64,000 nucleotides of DNA, from positions 138,342 to 202,341 of the forward strand of contig JACKQF010000009.1 in assembly GCA_024232965.1 (NCBI GenBank), given 5' to 3'. Positions within the stretch are counted from its first letter, which is position 1; each line of letters opens with the position of its first letter. The notes beneath the pieces are model-generated. The model saw only the letters and a list, made by a program, of their open reading frames with translations, searched no databases and was not told the origin of the DNA. The translations under genes were made by a program, and so were the position numbers. Origin of the DNA: Verrucomicrobiaceae bacterium. Lineage in GTDB: Bacteria; Verrucomicrobiota; Verrucomicrobiia; Verrucomicrobiales; Verrucomicrobiaceae. This document shows positions 1-7,789 of the stretch, piece after piece.

Positions 1-320
1 CTACATTTGATCTTACCGACAAGGCGCCGAAGCCAGAGTGGATTCTGCTCGCCAGGCGGTTGAGGGAGATTGAGGTTTCTGACTGGCCCGCTGTTCGTGA
101 TGGAATGGTAAGCGGCGAAGTGGCTGCCTTTGCAGCGAATTTGCGTTCGTTAGCAGAAAGTTCAGAATGCATGCCCCTGGAGCAGTTCGCAGATCGTATC
201 AGGTCGCAAGCGGAGACCTTCTCGCTTGATGAACTTGAAAAAAGTCTGGAATCGTTTCCGGTGCTCGTAAAGTACATCGAGGAAAGAGGGGTAGCTATTG
301 AACAGACGAGTCCCCTATGA
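1..320 (+). CDS. C-terminal end of a sensor kinase or signalling protein (partial)
   Basis: The reading frame is open from the first complete codon (position 3), so the gene starts outside the window. About 105 residues are visible: a charged helical tail with no recognisable catalytic motif. Such tails (acidic, Leu/Phe-spaced helices) often follow the ATPase or receiver domain of hybrid sensor kinases. The assignment rests mainly on context: the stop overlaps the start of the next kinase gene in an ATGA arrangement, which implies translational coupling with the two-component genes downstream. An Hpt domain is unlikely, since no conserved phosphorylatable His motif is visible. Confidence 0.6.
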   Translation, partial: TFDLTDKAPKPEWILLARRLREIEVSDWPAVRDGMVSGEVAAFAANLRSLAESSECMPLEQFADRIRSQAETFSLDELEKSLESFPVLVKYIEERGVAIEQTSPL

Positions 321-1447
321 ATTCCCCATCTCGCCAGACCATTCTCATCGTCGATGATCAGGAAGAGAATATCCGTGTCGTCGGCAGTGTACTCTCGCTG
401 ATGAACTACGACATTATTGCTGCGACGAGTGCTGCGCAGGCGATGAAGCGGCTACAAGCGCGGACACCTGACATCATCTTGCTAGACGTTATGATGCCAG
501 AGGTCGATGGGCTTGCCGCCTGCCGTCAGATCAAGGAGGATCCCCGCTGGGCGGAAATTCCGATCATCTTTCTCTCGGCGGCGGATGATAAGAATGTCAT
601 CGTTCAGGCTCTGGAAGCGGGAGGTGTGGACTATGTGACGAAGCCCTTCAATCGCGCTGAGCTTTTGACTCGTGTTCGCACGCATCTGTCTCTCAAACAG
701 GCTCGGGACAGTCTGCAACGTCTCGCCGAAGACAAGGACGAGATTCTCGGGATCCTAGCGCATGATCTAAAAAACGGAATTGTGGGTATTCAGCTAAGCG
801 CAGGATTGCTCATGGAACGGGCGGGTGCTCTGCCGTCCAGATCGGCCTCCTTGGCGGAGAATATATGCCTGACTTCTGATCGATTGCTGGATCACCTGAA
901 GATCTTTCTGGCAAACCAGCGTGCCGAGCATTTGCAGATGCACTGTGCGCCAGTAGATCTGCATGGAGTGGTCAAAAGAATCATCACGCAGGCGAGTCCG
1001 GCGGCGCAGTCAAAGGACATCACTCTCGATTTAGTGAACCACACCGATGGCGTTTTGGTGAAGGCAGATCATGAGGCGCTGTCGCAGGCCATGGAAAACC
1101 TTGTTTCCAATGGCGTGAAGTTCATGCCGTCGGGCGGGACGCTTCAAGTGATTATCGAACGCCCGATGCTGGGCCGGGTTAAATGCATCGTCACCGACAG
1201 TGGTCCGGGGTTCAGTGAAGAGGATCGCATTAAAATATTCCGGCGCTACCAGCGCCTCAGTGCTGTGCCCACTGGTAATGAGCCTTCGACTGGCTTGGGG
1301 CTTTCAATTGTGAAGCGCCTACTCACGCAGATGAATGCTGATATCACTCTGAGTCCTGGAGCCGGCAGACTTGGTGGTGCAGAGTTTGTTGTGTCTCTTG
1401 AGGATGCCGCTGGCGTAGCTGTCGATGATACGAACCACTCCTCCTGA
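317..1447 (+). CDS. Response receiver-histidine kinase hybrid, cytoplasmic
   Basis: 376 residues. The N-terminal receiver domain (about 8-125) has the acidic pair DD near residue 14, the phospho-acceptor Asp57 in ILLDVMMP and the conserved Lys109 in TKPF. A HisKA helix follows with the motif ILAHDLKN (His149), then a HATPase domain with an N-box (ENLVSNGVKF), a G1 box (DSGPGF) and a G2 box (STGLGLSIVKRL). There is no membrane segment, so it probably receives phosphate from, or acts with, the upstream kinase. It overlaps the upstream gene by 4 bases and the downstream regulator gene by 1 base, so the three genes very likely form one operon and one phosphorelay. Confidence 0.9.
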   Translation: MNSPSRQTILIVDDQEENIRVVGSVLSLMNYDIIAATSAAQAMKRLQARTPDIILLDVMMPEVDGLAACRQIKEDPRWAEIPIIFLSAADDKNVIVQALEAGGVDYVTKPFNRAELLTRVRTHLSLKQARDSLQRLAEDKDEILGILAHDLKNGIVGIQLSAGLLMERAGALPSRSASLAENICLTSDRLLDHLKIFLANQRAEHLQMHCAPVDLHGVVKRIITQASPAAQSKDITLDLVNHTDGVLVKADHEALSQAMENLVSNGVKFMPSGGTLQVIIERPMLGRVKCIVTDSGPGFSEEDRIKIFRRYQRLSAVPTGNEPSTGLGLSIVKRLLTQMNADITLSPGAGRLGGAEFVVSLEDAAGVAVDDTNHSS

Positions 1448-2799
1448 TGGACATTCTGATTGTAGATGATGAAAAGATTATTCGTGACTCGGTCTCCCAA
1501 CTTTTGGAAGACGCCGATCACTACACCGAGTGCGCGGACAACGGCGATTCCGCCTTGAAGTCGTTGTCAGAGGCAGAGTTCCAACTGGTCTTGCTGGATG
1601 TGAATCTTGGCAGAGAGAGTGGTCTGGATGTCCTGGCTCAGATCCAAAAAAAGCATCCTGGCATTCCGGTTGTGGTCTTTACCGCCGCCGCAACCGTGCA
1701 AACGGCTGTCGAAGCAATGCGACTGGGTGCGCTGGATTTCTTGGAGAAGCCTTTCACCCGACAGCAGTTAACGATGGTCTTGTCGCGTATCCAGAAGCAC
1801 CAAAAACTGGTGGAGAAAGTTGTGGATCTACAGAGACAGGTGGCATCTCAATCGCCGGAGGCGGTTTTTGAATCGTCCAGTCCCGAAGTGCGAGGCATCT
1901 ACGATGTGCTATTTCGCGCGGCGGGGAGTCCGGCGTCGATCTTGATCTTGGGTGAAAGTGGAACCGGTAAAACCGTGGCTGCACGTGCAGTGCATCAGGC
2001 CAGCAGTCGTGCGGACAAAGCTTTCATCACGGTGAACACGCCAGGACTCTCGCGCGAGTTGGTGGAGAGCGATCTCTTCGGGCATGTGAAGGGCTCCTTT
2101 ACCGGGGCGATTCGTGATCACTGGGGAAAAGTCAAGGCGGCGGATGGAGGCACTCTTTTCCTGGATGAGATTGGCGAATTGCCAATGGATCTGCAGGCAA
2201 AGTTGCTGCGACTTCTCCAGGATCGCGAATATGAGCGAGTCGGGGAAAACACCACCCGAAAGGCAGATGTCCGCATTGTTGCCGCTACCAATAGGGACCT
2301 GAAGGGTGCGGTTCAGGACGGCACGTTCCGCGAAGATCTCTTTTACCGACTGAACGTCATTACCGTGGAGATGCCTCCCCTGCGGAGGCGGCCGGAGGAT
2401 CTTTTGGAATTTGCGGGGAACTACGTCAAATTCTTTGCTGGACAGTTCGGTCGTAAGCTCAAAGGACTTTCGAGTGATGCGAAGAAGCATGTGTTGGCTC
2501 ACACCTGGCCTGGAAATTTGAGGGAATTGCGCAATGCCATCGAGCGTGCCGTGATCCTCTGTCAAGGGGATGAGATCACCTCCGCAGACTTGCCCTTGGG
2601 CGATGCCGTGACCCGCCGCGAATTGAAGTCAGATGCACTTGGGGTGGGTGACTCGATCACCCTAGAGGATCTGGAGACCGCTCACATCCATGCTCTGCTG
2701 GAAAAGATATCCAATCTTGCGGATGTTGCTCGCGTACTCGGCATTGATCAGGCCACGCTCTATCGGAAGCGCAAGAAGCTAGGCTTAACGAAGGACTAG
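1447..2799 (+). CDS. NtrC-family sigma-54-dependent response regulator
   Basis: 450 residues with the classical three-part layout. The receiver domain carries Asp51 in LVLLDVNLG. The AAA+ sigma-54 activation domain has Walker A GESGTGKT (169-176), the sigma-54-contacting loop GSFTGA (216-221, a Ser variant of GAFTGA) and Walker B TLFLDE (236-241). A C-terminal Fis-type helix-turn-helix follows (VARVLGIDQATLYRKRKKLG). It should bind upstream palindromic sites and open sigma-54 promoters once phosphorylated. Paired palindromes and a good sigma-54 promoter lie immediately downstream, so the operon starting at 3018 is its likely target. Its start overlaps the stop of the kinase gene by 1 base. 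Confidence 0.95.
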   Translation: MDILIVDDEKIIRDSVSQLLEDADHYTECADNGDSALKSLSEAEFQLVLLDVNLGRESGLDVLAQIQKKHPGIPVVVFTAAATVQTAVEAMRLGALDFLEKPFTRQQLTMVLSRIQKHQKLVEKVVDLQRQVASQSPEAVFESSSPEVRGIYDVLFRAAGSPASILILGESGTGKTVAARAVHQASSRADKAFITVNTPGLSRELVESDLFGHVKGSFTGAIRDHWGKVKAADGGTLFLDEIGELPMDLQAKLLRLLQDREYERVGENTTRKADVRIVAATNRDLKGAVQDGTFREDLFYRLNVITVEMPPLRRRPEDLLEFAGNYVKFFAGQFGRKLKGLSSDAKKHVLAHTWPGNLRELRNAIERAVILCQGDEITSADLPLGDAVTRRELKSDALGVGDSITLEDLETAHIHALLEKISNLADVARVLGIDQATLYRKRKKLGLTKD

Positions 2800-2819
2800 A
2801 TGGGTGTGCCCCAAGGCTT

Positions 2820-2861
2820 TGCAAATTGCAACTTGGCCACGTTTTGCTACTGCAATTTGCA
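2820..2861. promoter_or_regulatory. Paired palindromic activator sites (candidate UAS)
   Basis: Two 11-bp perfect palindromes of the form TGCAAWTTGCA occur at 2820-2830 and 2851-2861. Their centres are 31 bp apart, close to three helical turns, so both lie on the same DNA face. They sit about 80-120 bp upstream of the sigma-54 promoter at 2941-2956, a normal distance for enhancer sites of NtrC-type activators. The activator encoded just upstream is the obvious candidate ligand (inference). Confidence 0.7.
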
Positions 2862-2940
2862 CTGATTGTGCGGGGGGATGGGAAACTGTTTGAGGCTGGA
2901 ATCCCCATGTTATGGGCGTTGGCTGGTCGTCGTGAGTGAT

Positions 2941-2956
2941 TGGCATGCTGCTTGCA
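2941..2956 (+). promoter_or_regulatory. Sigma-54 (-24/-12) promoter
   Basis: The sequence TGGCATGCTGCTTGCA matches the sigma-54 consensus TGGCACG-N4-TTGCA with one mismatch and has the obligatory 10-base gap between the GG (-24) and GC (-12) dinucleotides. Transcription would begin near 2967, leaving a leader of about 50 bases before the ATG at 3018. The upstream palindromes and the adjacent activator gene support the call. Confidence 0.8.
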
Positions 2957-3017
2957 ACTACCTGGAGTAGCAGGCGCCGAGAATGGCGCGATCAAAACGA
3001 ACAACAACTCTTCCACT

Positions 3018-3347
3018 ATGAAAACGCAACTCTCCGCTGATCTTCAACAGACCGCAAACCACCTCAAGGACGAAGCCATCAATCTGGGTAACTCCGCAAT
3101 TGAGAACGCCCGGGACCGTGTCGTCGCGCCAGCAGTCAATGCCGCCGCGAATGCTGGTCAATATGCCCAGCATGTGTATGAGGATGCTCGTGAAGCGGTG
3201 ACGAAGCAGTTGAGTCAAGCCGGTGGTGTCGCTCGTCAGCAATGCGATACGGCTGTGAAATGGGCCGCTGCCAATCCCCTTGCCGCTATCGGGGTGGCCT
3301 TTGTTGCTGGCCTGTTCTTCGCAAAGTCTGCCCTGACTTCGCGCTAA
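3018..3347 (+). CDS. YqjD/ElaB-like (DUF883) membrane-anchored protein
   Basis: 109 residues from the ATG at 3018. A long amphipathic Ala/Asp/Glu-rich helical region (about 5-80) is followed by one C-terminal membrane segment with the AAANPLAAIGVAFVAGLFF pattern typical of DUF883 proteins. In Escherichia coli the relatives YqjD and ElaB are tail-anchored, stationary-phase or stress-induced proteins reported to associate with ribosomes (family knowledge). The next two genes resemble yqjE and yqjK in type and order. The ATG at 3018 is preferred to an upstream start at 2940 because the latter would lie inside the sigma-54 promoter. Confidence 0.8.
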   Translation: MKTQLSADLQQTANHLKDEAINLGNSAIENARDRVVAPAVNAAANAGQYAQHVYEDAREAVTKQLSQAGGVARQQCDTAVKWAAANPLAAIGVAFVAGLFFAKSALTSR

Positions 3348-3389
3348 ACGGGAGCTGCGACCACGCGAATCCAATTCTCAATCATCATC

Positions 3390-3806
3390 ATGCTATCCGA
3401 ACCCGCATCGGTCTCTGAAACGACAACGGACGAATCTGGGAATACCGGATCCGTGCAGTCGCTGCTACAGCGAACTCTCAGCTACCTAGATGCGCGTTTG
3501 AAGCTTTTGAAGGCAGAAGCACGGGGGGCGGCATCAACGGGAGTGGTTGCCCTCGCCGTTCTCTTGTTAGCCTTCACCGCCGGAGCCGTAGCGTTTGCTG
3601 CGGTCTCCGGTGCGTTGGTGGTTTGGACTGCGCGCTCTTGGTGGCATGGGGACCTGCTTCCCGCGGCGCTCTCCGTAGCCGCCATCGATTTGTTCATTGC
3701 CATCGCTGCCGGCTACGTAGCTCGACGTCTGATTCGCAGGGCCAGATTCTTTCAACACAGTATTCAAGAGATCGAGGAGGATCTAAAATGGCAACAAGGC
3801 CAATGA
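3390..3806 (+). CDS. YqjE-like / Phage_holin_3_6 family membrane protein
   Basis: 138 residues. A short polar N-terminus and an amphipathic helix (about 22-48) precede two strongly hydrophobic membrane segments (about 50-80 and 88-112). A basic, then acidic, cytoplasmic tail follows. This is the pattern of the DUF1469 (YqjE, putative holin-superfamily) group. It is the second gene of a yqjD-yqjE-yqjK-like operon behind a sigma-54 promoter. The holin name reflects the family only; nothing phage-like is nearby. It overlaps the next gene by 19 bases. Confidence 0.75.
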   Translation: MLSEPASVSETTTDESGNTGSVQSLLQRTLSYLDARLKLLKAEARGAASTGVVALAVLLLAFTAGAVAFAAVSGALVVWTARSWWHGDLLPAALSVAAIDLFIAIAAGYVARRLIRRARFFQHSIQEIEEDLKWQQGQ

Positions 3807-4195
3807 CCGACGAAATTGCAGTTCTCAGAGGGCGTCTTGCGATTGCCCGAGGTGAATTGAGGGAATCCGCCCTGGACGTGGAACACCAGTTCAATCTTCC
3901 CAGGCGTTTTCGTGCCGAACTGGACGCACATCCGCTCAAGTGGTTATCCATCAGTGCAGCCGCAGGCATCGTCGCTGCCAAAGTGGTGCCCTTTCTTTTT
4001 CGGCTGACTGGGCGTTCGTTCACCGCAACGGTGGTCGCTCCTCTCCTACGCACTGCCGCAGTGACGGCGCTGCCGCTGCTTGCGGACACATTCTCCCGAA
4101 AGTTCTTCGGCCAGGACCGATTCGTAACTCCGATGCAGCCGGTTCATCGTGGAGAGGTGATCGACGTGCAAGTTGCGCCTTCGGTGGTGCAGTGA
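3788..4195 (+). CDS. YqjK-position hypothetical membrane-associated protein
   Basis: 135 residues. An N-terminal charged helix (about 6-40) is followed by the HPLKWLSISAAAGIVAAKVVPFLF stretch and a second weaker hydrophobic stretch. Sequence resemblance to YqjK is not clear; the call rests on gene order after yqjD- and yqjE-like genes. The start at 3788 is supported by a strong GAGGAGG (3774-3780) seven bases upstream, unusual in this window where most genes have weak ribosome sites. An alternative ATG at 3803 would overlap the preceding stop as ATGA. Confidence 0.6.
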   Translation: MATRPMTDEIAVLRGRLAIARGELRESALDVEHQFNLPRRFRAELDAHPLKWLSISAAAGIVAAKVVPFLFRLTGRSFTATVVAPLLRTAAVTALPLLADTFSRKFFGQDRFVTPMQPVHRGEVIDVQVAPSVVQ

Positions 4196-4274
4196 GAGTG
4201 GGCTCAGCTATTTGGAATAGTGTCGCATGGCTTTCTGGCTTGCCTTTCACCTACGGGCCCATCATTCTGTGAGT

Positions 4275-4739
4275 ATGCGTAAAGCCGTAGCGTTATTCTT
4301 CCTCGCGTCCCTGTGGTCGTTCAGTCAAGCGGCAGAGCCGGTGATTGCTATGCGGTTGTTGTCACCAACTCCTCATGAGGGCGTTTCGGAAATGAAGACT
4401 GGGGACGAGATGGTTTGGGTCGAGAAAGAGATATTGATCGACGATAATGACATCGCGTCTGCGGCTTTGGGGGCGGATCGCAATGGTCCCATTGTCACGA
4501 TCAAGTTTACGAAGGAAGGTTCGGAACGCTTTGCCAAAGTTACAAAGGCAAGTATCGGCATGCGATTGGCGATCATCCACGATGGCAAAATTTTGATGGC
4601 TCCCGTCATCCGCGATGAGATAACTGGTGGCGAAGCCATTTTATCAGGGCGTTTTTCCGAGGCCGAAGCAGGCGAGCTTTCTGCTAAGATTAACAAAGCT
4701 GCGAAGGTGGCGGCGGAAGCCGAGGAGCCGTCGTCGTAG
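4275..4739 (+). CDS. Secreted protein resembling the SecDF P1-head subdomain
   Basis: 154 residues from the ATG at 4275, which starts a clear signal peptide (MRKAVALFFLASLWSFSQA, cleavage near AEP). The mature part has the arrangement of the periplasmic head of SecD/SecDF: a VIAMRL start, a DDNDIASA loop, IVTIKFTKEGSERFAKVT, MRLAIIHDGKILMAPVIRD and a GGEAILSGRFSEAEAGELS end. It stands alone without the SecD membrane helices. It begins 79 bases after the yqjK-position gene and could be read from the same transcript. Function is unknown; it may be a domesticated periplasmic head domain. Confidence 0.7.
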   Translation: MRKAVALFFLASLWSFSQAAEPVIAMRLLSPTPHEGVSEMKTGDEMVWVEKEILIDDNDIASAALGADRNGPIVTIKFTKEGSERFAKVTKASIGMRLAIIHDGKILMAPVIRDEITGGEAILSGRFSEAEAGELSAKINKAAKVAAEAEEPSS

Positions 4740-4793
4740 CCAGGAGCTGACAAGCTGAACTGGTTCGAAGGGCGATGGTTTTTATGCGATGTC

Positions 4794-5144
4794 TCAGACA
4801 GGAGTGTCTTGGCCACGGTCGATCCATGGTTCTACGCGCTCGAGGAGGAGTTCGATCAGTTCGGGATCCATGGGCTGGTAGTCATCTGGGATGTTTAGCA
4901 CGGCGACCTCGACATCGCGGAATTCTTTGGGGAATTGGTCTCGCAGTCGTTGCTTGTGTTCGTGCTCCATGACCAGCACCAGATCTGCCCAACGGAGAAG
5001 GGATGCGGTAACCCGGTAGCGGGCGGCGGAGCTGGTGCCTGCGGAGCGGGCTTCGATGCGCGGGTCGTTGCGGTAGATCGCCTCTGCCGTGGGGCTGCGC
5101 CATTGATTGCGGCTGCAAACGAAAAGGATGCGCAGGGGCGTCAT
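4794..5144 (-). CDS. Small low-molecular-weight protein tyrosine phosphatase-like protein
   Basis: 116 residues from the ATG at 5144. The N-terminus ILFVCSRNQWRSPTAE contains the C-X5-R phosphatase loop (Cys10, Arg16) but lacks the Gly of the classical CXGNXCRS version. A late DP pair (PMDPELIELL) could supply the general acid. Length and motif fit the short family known as predicted protein tyrosine phosphatases (COG4551 type), usually about 105-115 residues. The start is one base beyond the stop of the L,D-transpeptidase gene upstream on the same strand, so the two are probably co-transcribed. Its substrate is unknown. Confidence 0.8.
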   Translation of the reverse strand: MTPLRILFVCSRNQWRSPTAEAIYRNDPRIEARSAGTSSAARYRVTASLLRWADLVLVMEHEHKQRLRDQFPKEFRDVEVAVLNIPDDYQPMDPELIELLLERVEPWIDRGQDTPV

Positions 5145-5145
5145 G

Positions 5146-6171
5146 CTAACGCACGATGACGGTGGAGCCGGGCCGGACGAGATCAGGGAGTCTGATGGCA
5201 TCCCAGTTGGCAAAGCGAACGCAGCCAGCGCTGCGGGAGCGTCCGATGGTGCGAGGTGAGGCCGTGCCGTGCAGACCGATGCCGCTTTTGCTGAGACCAC
5301 ACCAGATGATGCCGACGGGGCTGTTGGGGCCGGGTGGGATCTGGAAGGCGGTATCGCCACGAGTGCCTTCTTCGAGGAATTTTTTGTCGTAGCGGAAGTT
5401 GGGTGTGGTCATCATGGTGGATACTTTCCAGGTGCCGATGGGGATGAACTCAGGCTTGCCGGGCGTGATCGGAAAGGCGGCCAGCATTACCTCGCTCGCA
5501 TTGTAAACCGCCGCCATGCGCTCGGTGGTGTCCACAACGATCGTGTTCGTGCTCAGCACCGCATCGTTTTTGTAGCCTTTGTATTTGGCCACATTTTCGA
5601 TGAAGAAAGGTGCCACGTTTGGCACTCGGACGATGTCGCCCGGTTTCAATGCTTCGACGTTTACACCGGGGTTTGCCTTGGCGAGGAAAGTCTCGTCGGT
5701 GTGATAGCGCTCTGCCACCAATTCGCCGAGACTCCGGTAGGCCATGTAGGGGTAGGCCTCTTGCTCTTCGGGCTTCACTGGCAGGTCTGGATTGACGTAT
5801 TGGACGAGTTCTTCCTTGATTTTGCAGGCGGCATACACGGTGGGCACAGCCTGTTCTGCGGACTCGATGACACTCTGCCAATCGTAGAGGTTGTCATTTC
5901 CGTGGGCAAAGTTGTAGTTCACCACGGCCTTGTAGGTAAACTCGCCCAAGGCTCCGTCGATTTTGCCAGGGCCGAAAAATTTACGATCCAAGAAGACCTG
6001 CACCCGCAAAATAGTCTCGGGATCTTTGGGCACGGCAGGATCCGTCGCGGCGGGGCCCAGATCCTGAGCCATGGCAGCCTGCGCACTTACCAAAATTGCC
6101 GCTATTGCGCTGAGCTGGGTCATCACGCATTGGCGGCGAGACGCTGCAGGGGGGCTTAGGCGGGAGATCAT
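5146..6171 (-). CDS. L,D-transpeptidase (YkuD) with LysM-like and peptidoglycan-binding regions
   Basis: 341 residues. A signal peptide (about 1-35) is followed by a region resembling a peptidoglycan-binding helix bundle (DRKFFGPGKIDGALGEFTYKA), a LysM-like stretch (YHTDETFLAKANPG...LKPGDIVRVP) and a C-terminal YkuD catalytic domain with the HGT...SAGCVR motif (catalytic Cys). It should act in the periplasm, forming 3-3 cross-links or attaching proteins to peptidoglycan. The start at 6171 is preferred because it adds the basic n-region (SRR); an internal ATG at 6123 would give an uncharged signal peptide. It precedes the phosphatase gene by one base. Confidence 0.88.
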   Translation of the reverse strand: MISRLSPPAASRRQCVMTQLSAIAAILVSAQAAMAQDLGPAATDPAVPKDPETILRVQVFLDRKFFGPGKIDGALGEFTYKAVVNYNFAHGNDNLYDWQSVIESAEQAVPTVYAACKIKEELVQYVNPDLPVKPEEQEAYPYMAYRSLGELVAERYHTDETFLAKANPGVNVEALKPGDIVRVPNVAPFFIENVAKYKGYKNDAVLSTNTIVVDTTERMAAVYNASEVMLAAFPITPGKPEFIPIGTWKVSTMMTTPNFRYDKKFLEEGTRGDTAFQIPPGPNSPVGIIWCGLSKSGIGLHGTASPRTIGRSRSAGCVRFANWDAIRLPDLVRPGSTVIVR

Positions 6172-6297
6172 GAGGGGGCAGTATTATTTTGTCCAGGTCG
6201 CTGGCCAGTATGGACGGACCCCAGGGGTTGTTCAATCGCTTCTTCACCCAGTTCCCATTGACAGGGCCGCTCCGCGCGCCCAACTACAGGCCTTATC

Positions 6298-7527
6298 ATG
6301 CGCCTCCGTTCATTCCAAGGTCTCGTCCCCGCCCCGCAACACGCTGCCAATGTCGCAGCAGTTCCCTATGATGTCGTCAATCGCGATGAAGCTCACGCGC
6401 TGGCGCACGATAATCCGTTGAACCTCCTGCACGTTGACCGGGCAGAGATCGATCTGGATCCGGAAATCGATCCTTACAGCGACGCGGTTTACGCGAAGGC
6501 GCTGGAGAATTTCAAGACGATGCAGGCCGATGGCGTGCTGCTGAGGGAGTTGCAACCCACCATGTATTTGTATCGCCAAATCATGGGCGAGCATTCGCAG
6601 ACGGGTCTGGTAGCAGTCTGCCACACGGGCGACTACGAAAACGACATCATCAAGAAGCACGAAAAAACGCGCCCGGACAAAGAGAATGATCGCACCCGAT
6701 TGGTGGACACTTTGAGTGCCAACACCGGTCCGATCTTCCTCACCTATCGCGGCAAGGCTGGCATCAATGCGATCATCAACGGCCACCTCGAAAATGATGC
6801 TCCGATCTACGATCTCACTGCACCAGATGGTGTGCGTCATCAGTTGTGGAGACTGCCCCACGGTGCCTGCGTTTCCCTGAGCGCGCTGTTCGAAAGCCAA
6901 GTCCCTTGCGCCTACGTCGCGGATGGTCACCACCGCGCTGCCAGTGCCTTTCGCGTCAGCAAAAAGCGCGCCGAAGAAAACCCCGGCCACACAGGCAATG
7001 AGGATTACAATTGGTTCCTCAGTGTCCTTTTCCCAGGTGATGAACTGGCGATCCTGCCCTACAACCGCGCCGTGAAGGACCTGAATTGCCAGGATCGCGA
7101 AGAGTTCCTGGCCAAGGTTGGTAGCATCTTCAAGGTCACACCCACCACGGAAAAAACTCCGCAACAGGCCGGTCAGTGCTGCATGTACATGAAGGGTCAG
7201 TGGTATCTCCTGGAGTGGGCTCCTGCGGCGGGTGCCAGCCCCATCGATCAATTGGATGTCAGTATCCTCCAGGATCAATTGCTCCAGCCGGTGCTAGGGA
7301 TTGATGATCCGCGCACCAGCAAGCGCATTGATTTCATCGGAGGTATCCGTGGCACTGCGGAGTTGGAAAAGCTCGTGGATAGTCGCGACTTTGCCGTCGC
7401 TTTCTCGATGTATCCAGTCACGGTGGATCAGTTGATGGCCATCTCCGACGCCGGTCAAATCATGCCGCCCAAGAGTACCTGGTTTGAGCCCAAGCTGCGC
7501 TCTGGCCTGTTTGTGCATACTTTTTGA
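6298..7527 (+). CDS. DUF1015 family protein (ParB/SerK-like fold), possible amino-acid kinase
   Basis: 409 residues, full length for DUF1015. Family hallmarks are seen: the N-terminal RSFQGLVPAP and VPYDVVNRDEA, KHEKTRPDKENDRTRL in the middle, and VADGHHRAASAF. The DGHHR motif recalls the ParB-like serine kinases SerK and SbnI, so a role as a serine or related small-molecule kinase is possible (inference). It stands alone; neighbours give no clear pathway, although a class V aminotransferase lies at 30702-31781. The gene starts 126 bases from the divergent L,D-transpeptidase gene. Confidence 0.8.
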   Translation: MRLRSFQGLVPAPQHAANVAAVPYDVVNRDEAHALAHDNPLNLLHVDRAEIDLDPEIDPYSDAVYAKALENFKTMQADGVLLRELQPTMYLYRQIMGEHSQTGLVAVCHTGDYENDIIKKHEKTRPDKENDRTRLVDTLSANTGPIFLTYRGKAGINAIINGHLENDAPIYDLTAPDGVRHQLWRLPHGACVSLSALFESQVPCAYVADGHHRAASAFRVSKKRAEENPGHTGNEDYNWFLSVLFPGDELAILPYNRAVKDLNCQDREEFLAKVGSIFKVTPTTEKTPQQAGQCCMYMKGQWYLLEWAPAAGASPIDQLDVSILQDQLLQPVLGIDDPRTSKRIDFIGGIRGTAELEKLVDSRDFAVAFSMYPVTVDQLMAISDAGQIMPPKSTWFEPKLRSGLFVHTF

Positions 7528-7576
7528 CAGGTTCTTGTCGCGGACGAACACAGCGTCCACCGTAACGCCCCACCCC

Positions 7577-7592
7577 GGGAAGCAAGCTTCCC
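7577..7592. terminator. Short hairpin after the DUF1015 gene
   Basis: GGGAAGC-AA-GCTTCCC is a perfect 7-bp inverted repeat about 50 bases past the DUF1015 stop. There is no U-tract, so termination is uncertain. The rest of the 263-base gap (7528-7789) shows nothing I recognise. Confidence 0.35.
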
Positions 7593-7789
7593 TCGGCCTC
7601 AGCGCTCAAGCCCAACCACAAGAGGATTTCCTCAATTGTGCCGGCGAGGGATGGCCGATGCCACCTGCTGGGATGAAGGATTCCGCCCGCAGCCCACAAT
7701 AGCGCCAACGCAGGGCGCTCAAATCGCAAGAATAGAGCGAAAAGTGGCGTTTTCATCGGCTGCCTATCAACCCCCATCCAGCCCCGCTT

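Noticed and set aside
2834..2848. A second sigma-54-like site, TGGCCACGTTTTGCT
   Set aside because: The GG to GC spacing is 9, not the required 10 bases, and it lies between the two palindromes, where a promoter would not fit.
3390..3806. A prophage remnant suggested by the holin-like protein
   Set aside because: The holin name comes from the YqjE superfamily; the gene order is yqjD-yqjE-yqjK-like and no other phage gene is present.
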